The notes beneath the pieces are model-generated. The model did not search any database and was not told the origin of the DNA. It saw only the letters and a list, made by a program, of their open reading frames with translations. 64,000 nucleotides of DNA from Ectocarpus siliculosus (taxonomy: Eukaryota > Sar > Phaeophyceae > Ectocarpales > Ectocarpaceae). Position 1 is the first letter of the stretch, and the number at the start of each line of letters is the position of its first letter. Position numbers and translations under genes: made by a program. Shown one piece after another: positions 55,432 to 64,000 of this stretch. The stretch lies in assembly GCA_000310025.1 (NCBI GenBank), contig FN649729.1, forward strand, positions 4,471,216 to 4,535,215, written 5' to 3'.

Positions 55432-57277
55432 ATAATACAGCGACCGGCACTCGATGCTCCGTCTTAGCCTTCGTGCAGGGGGTGCTTGTAGTTCGAGGTT
55501 GTTTCTGGCGCACGGTGGAAAGCATTTTCGTCAATTGCTCTTTTGTGGAGACTCTTTTGTGTAGACTACGTCGATGGATAAGTATGCAAGCCTGTAGTGT
55601 TAAGACGTGAGGATGGTGTCGAGCCGAGCGAAATTTCGGCAGCTTTTCGAAGAGGACGGGCGGTTTTATCAGCGACGAAAACTCGTTGGTTTTCAGAAGA
55701 AACACCGGAATGGTGCTTCGAAACAGATGGCCACTCGTCCGAGACGGTCGTGTGTGTACAGACACCCGACCGACCTGTGGGAAATCGAAATACTGCACAC
55801 TTCTGGCCGTTGCCATCGTCCCCTGCACAGACCGCTGAATCCGTTCTCTGCAACCTGGTTCATGTTTGAAAGAAGAACAGCGTACCGCATGGTAGTGGCT
55901 TCATTTGGTGTGGGTTTTGTGGACCGGTGGAATCACAACAATTCCAAGGTGATAAGCACCATCTCGTTCGCCACCGAATCGCCTTGGATCCGCAGATGAT
56001 ACTTGCAAGGCTGTGCAGATCATGTCGGACTGACAAAAAACAGCGTCGAGAAACCTGCCATCATAATACCTCGCTATACGAACTTCTTCTCATTTGAACT
56101 GGGTGCCACGAGGAGGAAAACACCAAAATCAACTAAATTTTACGGACCACAACGAGCAAGACTATCAACGTACAACATCCCTACACAAATGAATTCTTCC
56201 TCTTCTTGTCGACCTGCCACTTGGCAAGGGCATAAAGTACCGGGGGGTGAGCTCGTGAACGATCTTCTTCACATATAGAAGCCGACAGCACTCCGTCAAA
56301 GCGCGACACAAAATCCGCCAGTGATCGATCCGTGATAAATATCGCCACGACACCGTCCAGAGGATCCCAGTGGACTGCTGCAGGCTGTCGGTGCGGGTGC
56401 TTCTTCTGCAGCACGCACAACAAACTAAGCCTGTAGAAACATCGCCAAATACATACTGCTAAAGCTCCACCCTGAGTGGGTTTTAAGCCACTCCGAGAAC
56501 AGTATACTGAGTGGTTTACTTCTCATCGTTATAGCCACAAACAGCAGAGCACCGGACAGCGGGACACGAGGAGGCAAGCGGGCCACGGTCGTAAAAGATC
56601 AATAGGTTAGCCGACAAGTCTCAAACAAACGTTGCGCACACCGTTGTTGTTCTTGGCTCAGTATATAGCCTTTTTCTGATCCCTATCCGATACCCGTACT
56701 ACCCCACCCGGTCAGGAACGGATTTCGTGGTCACAGAAGAAAGAAACAACAATTATCTGCAAACGAAACATTTGTAGTTGCTTGCAGTACGACAACACCA
56801 TGGCGAGATCGCCAGTCTCAAAAAATAGAAATCCACCAATATGTCTACATGCGAATTCCACGCCGTTGACGTGTTGGTCGAGGTGATATTCTCCAAGTTC
56901 GTCGGCGTGCTGTCTGGGTGAAACAACTGGTGTCATAGTTTTCACTACCAATATGTGAACCTTAAAAGAGCACCCACGTGTACCGCACAAACAAGTCATC
57001 AGCAAAATACCGATCAAGGTATACAGAAACGCCGTGAATGACGGATGTCTCTACGCGCCTCACACGTGGGAAACGCCCGGGGCATTTGTATGAGCCCGAG
57101 AAATATTTCTCGTTTGAAAAACAAGCCCTGTCCAAAATACGCAAAGGGCGCAGGTGAACACCCGGGGATATGGTTTCACGCTTGGAGGAAGTTCAGGACG
57201 CACCATGGAGTGCTTGTTCCATAATCTATGCATATGGTTTAGCTGCCGGCCAATCCATCTTTCGACTTCGGTATCTA
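55432..57277. other. Intergenic region with possible minus-strand exon fragments
   Basis: Two minus-strand stretches have protein-like composition: about 56423-56181 (with VVAIFITDRSLADFVSRFD and a stop at 56181) and about 56940-56790 (with HADELGEYHLDQHVNGVEF). I could not link them into a phase-consistent gene, so they are noted only. Otherwise the region should carry the 3' ends of the two convergent neighbours. Confidence 0.3.
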
Positions 57278-60200
57278 TCACGCCATCCGCCCAGGTTGTC
57301 TCACCATGAAGTCGTCCTCGAAAGCGATTGAAGCGGACGCGTCTTCTGTGGCAGCAACATCGGCGTTGGACGCCATCTTAGACTCCTCAAACAACGTGTC
57401 GTATGATCGCAGTCGTTTCTCTTCCTCCTGCCATTATTTCACCACGGGCATCATGTATTGTGAACACGGTCCGTTCGCCACCCGAGCCGTGGAATACGAC
57501 GAGACAGTGCGCACACGGGATACGGCGCACGGTACATACGGGAAAAGGCAATGGCGACGGGTAAGAGGACATACGGGAAAGGTGAGCAGTCTGTTCACAA
57601 GGTGGCGGAAAGGCAGCCAATCGGCGCCAACTCTGGTTAACAGTGTCGGTCAGCAATCTTTCACTTGAGAGAATCAACGCTGCCTTCTATGGTGTGCCTC
57701 GAGAATGTTCTCGTCCTTTGGCATCGACCGGAGAGCAACATATCAGCATACAACAGGAACAGGAGCGAGATCCCCTTCACCAGTGAGTAGGAATAAAACA
57801 AAAATTGTTGCGTCGAATATGATTGACTCACCTTCTGCTTCCGAGCATTCTTCTCTTCGAGTTCTTTCTTCTTTCTCAAGGCTTTTTGCTCTCTGTCGAA
57901 ATTTTTTGCCGCGAGGGAAAGGCCGGGCAGGTGCATGGCCGCACGCGTCCAAAGAAGATGGTCAAATTCGTAGGATCGATACAGCGTCATTGCCACGCGC
58001 GTCATCGGGCATAACACAACGAAACACAAATCGGATGCCATTTAAAACTGCGTATTCGGCGCTGGCGCTAAGAGCCCCCGCCTCACTGTCCCTGTGCCTA
58101 AGTACCTCCGCCACGTCAGGGCTGGTACTAGGTATCCACGTTCCCACCGTCACACCATGCTCGCCCTTTATTCCAAATAAACAAAGTTGGTGGTTTCCAC
58201 ATGATCTCTCGCTCGTTCCCAGCCTTCACATGAGCTGCGTTCGGCCAATTCTTGTTCAGGAATGTGATTGCTGCATAGATGGCCTTCACAATTCGTACCT
58301 GCGGTGTTCCTTCGCCCGTTCTTCCTGCAACTCGGCGAGATTCGGATGCTCCTCGCGCTTGGTGCGGTTCAGAGCGTTAACGATAGCGTTGGTCTTCTCC
58401 ACCCGACACTTGAACACCCTACTCTCGTCCTTGTAGCCCACCTGAGCGCCGCCAAAAGACAGGCATCAAGGTGACAGTGTAATAAATACTTCGTACCGAA
58501 GGAAAAGGGCCTGCCTGATTTAAATACCTCACATTCCTATCGAGTCCTGTCAAATGAGCTTTTTGTGCTGATGCAGATGAATGGAGTTCGCTGATTTGGT
58601 CACACACAGCACGAGACGGAGTGCGTGTCGTTTCGACAACGTTTCTCGCGCTATTCTACCTTCGAGAGCTTTACTGCACCCTCCGACAGGAAAGGTTGGT
58701 ATTCTCCACCCACGAAAACCACAGCTGAACAAATCAAGGATCGAGCGTACGTGAAGCAGCACGCCTCCAATAGATCTCTGCTACGCGTTCATTCTCACGA
58801 CCCGCATCTCTTGGAAACACGTTGGCGAATTCTTAGTGTTCGTCGCTCGTACCGAGTGACAACACAGTTCCATGTCGAAAGCACGTGCTGGTTCACGCAC
58901 CTGTCCCGCCTCATAGCTAGCCTTTTTCTCAAGGTTTTGCCACCGAGTGTAGACAACGTTGACTTCCTTCCGCTTGCACCCTTCGATCGAGTTTGCCTGA
59001 AAAACAACACGCGATAGCCGTCTTCGATACTAGTTTCAGATGCACGTGTTAACCGATCCGACCCCCTTATTGCTTACCCCACATGCGTGGACCCAAGAAA
59101 AAATACCTGAATAGAATGTAACATAGCCTGATACCGTCGCGCTCGCGGTATATCAGAGCAGTAATAAGAGGAGGCATGCAATGGCTCGAGGAGGCATGCA
59201 TATGGCTCGAGGAGGCATGCATATGGTTCGCCGTACGACACGAAAAAGGGTGGTTGGGAGCGATTTACGGTATGAAGACGTACCCATGCAAGCCCGGCGA
59301 TAGAAGAAAACTCGCTTACCTTGACGAGAGTGCAGCATTCCACAAGCAGCGCAGGATCGAGCTCTTTTAGCTGCACAAAGAACGCGGACGAAAATAGGGA
59401 AGAAGGAGGGAACAGTGTCACCCCTCTCTCGCAACAGCAACTCAAATCCACGCGAGGTCCATCACCCTGGTCCATCACACATGTTGGGCAAGCCTACTTG
59501 CGTCGACCGTCGACCCTACCTGTTTCTACAGACAGTTAGGCACCGGGCTGATCTGTCCCACCCCGAAAAATCCCGTACTCCGATTTATCCGCCTCTGGTC
59601 CTTGTGCTACTCGCGGTCGCTCTTCAAAGGCCGTTGGCGCACCCCCCCTCTATCGTCCGAACCTTCTCTCCCCGATTCATTCGGAGGTAGACGTGGGCGG
59701 AGCTCAAGTTGTCGACGTGAAACCAGACATCTTCTGGAAAACCGTACCGGATCAAGTCCTCGTTCTCGTACTTGTCTTTGCCCATGTACAGCATATGCCC
59801 GTCTGGGAAAGCAGAAGGAGAACGACGAAGCACTTTGAAGCATGGAAATTTGGAAATTTCGGACTGACTATTCTGAACCACTCTCGGTGACAAGCATCAT
59901 CGCTACATATGTACCGTGGGCCATGAAAGGTGTCTTAGCGTACAGGTTGTGTACATGTACATTCGAAACGAAGCTCTGCGGCATCGATTTCCCATTAGTC
60001 TAGCACTCGAAAGCTCGTTGTCGAATCCCCAGAACATGATCAACATATCAACCTCGGCGGTACTACACGTACAGCCAACAACAACAACAGCGCGGTAGAC
60101 TCTTCGGCACTTCCCGCGTGTGGTATTGTAGAATGGATTGTTCCTGGGCCGCGTTCGAAACAAGGAATATCATGTTTGAGTAGAGTGAACGGTGAACGAC

Positions 60201-60705
60201 GGCCCAGGACTGGGCCTTCCTGTTCGAACGGGCGATCCGACAGGGAGCTGACGTGAAGGATGTCTTCCGTCAGTAGTCAGTAGTAGGCCGATAGAACCAC
60301 CTCATTCGTATGTGAGGCATCCTACCCGACCAAATGGATATGTAGTCTGTTTACGACCTTTCCTACTGGCTGGTAAAACCTGCTGGCATTCCCATGCGTC
60401 GGGCACCTGTGGCACCTGTGGCACCTGTGGGAACGTGCTGAAGTGATGTCTTCTGCTGCTGTAGTTGCAGTAGCTCTCGGCGCCTTTTAGGCATCGAGGT
60501 CAGGCGTAGTAGCTCAGTTGTATCAGTTGTATCAAAGCATGAAACGGCATGACTTGGCTGTTGTACATACACCTAGACCGACCCCAGCCAGACAGCTATG
60601 CGTACATACGCAGAGCAGAGCATGCGGTGTGTCTTGCGGCCTTTGCCGGAGAAGTTGACTCTGTCCCTGACCCCTCTCACCACTTGACGTAAAGTAGAAG
60701 ACCAT
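57278..60705 (-). CDS. CCDC25: CCDC25, NFACT-R domain protein, seven exons
   Basis: Exons: 60705-60681, 59802-59663, 59370-59320, 58996-58901, 58441-58299, 57892-57832, 57427-57278; all rejoin in frame to 221 residues (human 208). Exon 1 is only 25 bp and encodes MVFYFTSS. The NFACT-R core follows: [96 protein letters not shown] charged coiled coil ([19 protein letters not shown]) and a C-terminal block [15 protein letters not shown] ... EDDFM match the animal protein from end to end. The family shares its domain with the ribosome-quality-control factor NEMF/Rqc2; yeast Jlp2 is the counterpart, and human CCDC25 has also been described as a membrane receptor for extracellular DNA. The role here is not established. 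The start faces the TPR gene across about 1 kb. Confidence 0.95.
59160..59226. repeat. Three tandem copies of a ~21-bp unit
   Basis: GAGGAGGCATGCATATGGCTC occurs three times head to tail with minor changes, inside an intron of CCDC25. Confidence 0.9.
60405..60436. repeat. 9-bp microsatellite (GGCACCTGT)n
   Basis: Three copies of GGCACCTGT lie in tandem in the first intron of CCDC25. Confidence 0.9.
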
Positions 60706-61689
60706 CTTGTAAACGTGTGTGGTCAGAGCAAGTACGAGCACAGAGAGGCGATTGGGTGGTTCAGGTGTGAGCAGCGGAAGGGCGGAGGGCGGAGTGGCGA
60801 GGTCACGACGACGATCGGGTAGCACGGAGCAACGAGCAAGGCAGCAAGGTGAAACAGAGCGGTGGGGGGTTTCCAGGTTCGAGAGGCGTGCCGATCCGAA
60901 CCAAATCCATAGTTCCCTTTTCCACTTTCCACCAATCAGCTACCGCGAACTGCGAAATACCAAGGCCGGACAAAAGGCGCCTTACGCGCCCACGGCCTAC
61001 TGTACGGCACACGCTGCACGCTGCACAGCAACCAGCACCAGCGCACAGCACACGGCACACACGTTCCGTGTCCAGCGTCCAGCATTGTAGACGAGACCGA
61101 GCTCCTTGGTGGGTAACTGGTGGCTGAAAGTATTTTTGCACCCACACCACTGCCAAACAGCATATTGATAACTGATTGCATACCCATGTAACCTCGGGTC
61201 TCTTGGCTATCGGCATCTATGTCATCCCCTGTGTCCCACAGCCTCTTCTATCCGTTCCGCAGGTGCTTCGTCACTATATCAAGAAGCAATATGGTATTCC
61301 TCTGTGCGAGACGAGCTGGGCTCTCGCGGGTAAGACTATTGTGGGTGGTTTACTTGAGAGTGGAGGTGGCACTGGGACACTACGACCTAGAGAGACGTCT
61401 GCGTACATACGGCAGTAGTTCTGCTTCTCTTCTACCCTGCTGTGTGCTCTCTGATCGTGTGTCACATATCAACATCGTGTTCGTGTTTACTTTACAGGAG
61501 ATTCGGTACGGACATCGGAGATATTATACACGCATACCGCCAGCATTCGCGCTACGCCGCTGCGTACTGAAATGGCGACCATGTTGTCATATGACCCAAA
61601 GCCCCCTTCGCTATCTGTAACCACAACTCTCTCTTTCACTACGAGCACGGCTGATCAATCACCTCCCCACCCTGCCACGCATCCACCGC
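60706..61689. promoter_or_regulatory. Divergent upstream region of CCDC25 and the TPR gene
   Basis: The region separates the CCDC25 start codon from the first secure TPR exon and must hold both promoters. A short exon-like stretch at 61263-61329 (HYIKKQYGIPLCETSWALA, with good splice sites and a phase-1 end) is present but could not be joined to the downstream exons. No specific promoter element was recognised. Confidence 0.4.
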
Positions 61690-64000
61690 ATGCTTCTCTC
61701 GCAGCGGGCAATACCTCGAATGCGCCGCCTTTTGTCTTCATCCTCGGATCAGGCGGCGGAGGCAAATGCGCAACTCGAGTCCCTGCACGAAGTTAGCACA
61801 GCGGTAGATCTGGCTGCTCTAGGCCGTCGTACGGAAGCAGCGTCTCTCTTGGAGCGGGCTGTCGAAATATGCTCCGGGTCTATGGGAGAGGATTGCGCGC
61901 TCACCCGAGCCGCTGTACATAGGTAGGGCACTCCGCTTGGGTGTCTTTTTGGCTATACTCGACATCATTCTATTGGTAGAGGTAGGTCTACAACATACCA
62001 CCATTACACAGCCAGCCTATTCAACGTGAGCCGACAGCCTTACTGTCACATGCCGCCGTTAATGTAAATCCTCTAACATGTCTTGGGTGTGCTGCGGTAG
62101 CTTCTTCATCCTGTTGGCTCTGTTGCAACCCGTACGTGCTCTAGGCTGGCGCAAGTTTTGTACGACGACCAGCGATTCGGGGCGGCGGAAGCGATCCTCC
62201 GAAAGGGAGAATCTAATGCTCGGAAACAGTTCCCGACGGAGCTGCTCCTACTGTCCAAGGCTCAGGTGCGTACTTGTTCCAAGAATCCTGTAGCAAAGCA
62301 ACCTACTCCGAGCACGGCAGCACGTCTGTCGGCACGTGGCCTTTAGAATCGCGGTGGAAGAATTGCGCACATGTTGGTGTTGATTCTGACGCCTTGCTAA
62401 TGTGGACTTGCAAATTTGTTGGACGCTCCGCAGCTGTTCCAGGGGAAGATACCCGTAGCGGTTGAGACCTCTTCCCGTGCTGTGGATCTGTGCCAGCAGG
62501 ACGAAGACAACACACCGGATACGGACGCCTTGGGGCAGGTGATCACCGAAGAAATCGTTTGTATGCTTGCTAACGAATCGATAGAATTGTTACGTTAACA
62601 AGTGCGTGCCGGGCATTAGCACGTCATCTGGCCAGGTTGTCAGGTCTCGTTTTCGCTGAGAGGTTCCTGTGCATGATGGATTACACCCGTGTATGTGTTT
62701 CTCCAGAAAAATAATTCCGTATCCGTCCCGTGGCGTCGAGTCGCCTTCGTCTACCTGCGCCAGGCCTTGCGGCAGCTAGGAGTGATCCAAGTGCTCAGTG
62801 GAGAGGAAGATGACGCGGAAACGAGCTTGCTAAGGGCGGCTAGGCTTGGCTCCACTTCCGCCGACCAGGGCAAGGTGTGAAGGGCCAGAATGTACAGCGT
62901 GTCTTGGCAAACCAACAACCATTTCTTCAGGATGTAGAGCATGACCTAGAAGCGCGATGACGATTGGGTTGCTTTGGCATCGCTCGATGACTGAGAAGAC
63001 TCTGTGACATCACCTACCAAGCCTTACTCCAATGACCGTACTTTGTAGACACTCGGTTTGTGGTTCGGTCATGACAGCGCCATTGAAATCGAGCGTTGAT
63101 CGGAGGACGTTTACAGTCCTGTGATATTGTTCTGGTCCTGCTCCTGAAACATGAAATCGTGTTCACACCGAAAACAGGGATTGGCAGCAGTGGCCGCATT
63201 TAACATCGCGCGGGGGGACGAGCAGAGCGTCGAGGAAGCGGTTGAACTCCTGAACGAGGCATGTGCCACGACGTCAGAGTCCGACGAGCATAAAGAACCC
63301 ACCGCGACAGCTGAAGCGGAAAGTGAAAAAGAAGGTGGTGATGGCAATGATGCTGCTGCTTCCGCTGCCACCTCCAAGGTGGCACGACTTGCGCATGCGT
63401 CCGTGCTATCGACCGCGGCGCAGGGGGAGTTGGTTTTAGAGCGGGGTACGGCAACGGCCTCGGAGCGACTAGGAGAGGCGCTTAAGATCAGAGAACAGCT
63501 GCTTCCCATTGGCCATCCGGCAACGGTAAGGAAAAAGAAACAACTTGTCATATCTCTTCGTCCATCGGGTTGGTCTACCTACCGTCCCCGGTAGCGTCAC
63601 CAGAGTCAAGTGACTTCGTTTGAAGTACAGAATTTTCCCAGTCCCCCTGCATCGTCTGTAGCTTCAGCACGTAACCTATGGCAACAAGTGTGCACGGAGT
63701 AGATATATATGTATTTTTGTCCCGCCCGGCAGTGAGGTAGCATCTGCTGCTACCAACTGTCGACGACGTTCATGTTTCCCTCAGGCGTGGACGCTCTCCT
63801 TGTTGGCGCGGTGTCACGTGGCGGCCGGCGAGGCTGTGACAGCTGAAGGCCTGTTCCGCGCCGCGTTGGATAGTCTGCAGGGTATCGCGGAAGAGGTCGA
63901 CGATGGTATCGCCAGACGTCAGCGGTCGGCTGGCACAGTGGCGCTCCCGTTATTGTTTGCATCGCCTCTTCACCCGCACACGAAGGCGGCAACTCTACGA
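61690..64000 (+). CDS. TPR-repeat protein, 5' part (continues beyond the window)
   Basis: Exons: 61690-61922 (or from 61705 by an acceptor in TTCTCTCGCAG), 62145-62265, 62434-62538, 62764-62874, 63178-63525 and 63785 onward; the frame is still open at base 64000. Junctions agree in phase (2,0,0,0,0). The protein is built of paired helices typical of tetratricopeptide repeats: AALGRRTEAASLLERAVEIC, LAQVLYDDQRFGAAEAILRK, ETSSRAVDLCQQDED, EDDAETSLLRAARLGS and ARCHVAAGEAVTAEGLFRAA. Exon 5 holds a Glu/Ala/Ser-rich insertion (around TAEAESEKEGGDGNDAAAS). If translation starts at 61690, the N-terminus is basic and Ser-rich (MLLSQRAIPRMRRLLSSSS), which could act as a mitochondrial presequence, but the true start may lie upstream. 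TPR proteins act as scaffolds; the partner is unknown. Confidence 0.75.

Overview
The window is nuclear DNA of an intron-rich eukaryote, most likely a photosynthetic stramenopile and plausibly a brown alga. Almost no gene is a single open frame. Gene models had to be built by joining short exons (mostly 60-250 bp) across GT-AG introns whose phases agree. One protein carries a signal peptide followed by a phenylalanine-bearing cleavage motif of the kind that targets proteins to secondary plastids in stramenopiles. The species cannot be named from this window.

Layout. 450-4130 (+): a five-exon gene resembling vezatin (membrane protein with a myosin-binding region). 4768-12111 (-): a 17-exon, about 768-residue phytyl-ester-synthase/ELT-type protein (alpha/beta hydrolase plus acyltransferase) with a plastid presequence. 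13957-20198 (-): a four-exon AMP-forming acyl-activating enzyme closest to plant AAE14 (o-succinylbenzoate-CoA ligase), with a 3.4 kb intron full of tandem repeats. 20.2-23.3 kb: no gene, several repeats including a MITE-like inverted repeat. 23315-28674 (-): a secreted, cysteine-rich protein of unknown function in two exons, split by a 3.9 kb intron holding transposon-like debris. 28.7-31.0 kb: no gene seen. 30996-37969 (-): arginyl-tRNA--protein transferase ATE1 in nine exons. 38065-39113 (-): a weakly supported small gene. 39184-55431 (+): a very large armadillo-repeat gene with about 37 exons. 57278-60705 (-): CCDC25 (NFACT-R domain) in seven exons. 61690-64000 (+): the first part of a TPR-repeat gene running off the window.

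Functional themes. Two of the genes fit plastid lipid and quinone metabolism: the phytyl ester synthase handles phytol released from chlorophyll, and the AAE14-like enzyme would act in phylloquinone synthesis. ATE1 acts in the N-degron pathway and CCDC25 belongs to the NFACT-R family. There is no operon logic; genes lie on both strands, with convergent tails at about 4.1-4.8 kb and divergent starts at about 60.7-61.7 kb.

The most notable features are a strong excess of phase-0 introns (62 of 75 modelled, usually after a CAG, AAG or GAG codon), a Cys-to-Pro change in the N-terminal cysteine motif of ATE1, a GC-AG intron, and a repeat family found in opposite orientation in introns of two genes. 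I did not find a clear undescribed multi-gene system. All exon boundaries come from reading the sequence by eye; no searches were run.
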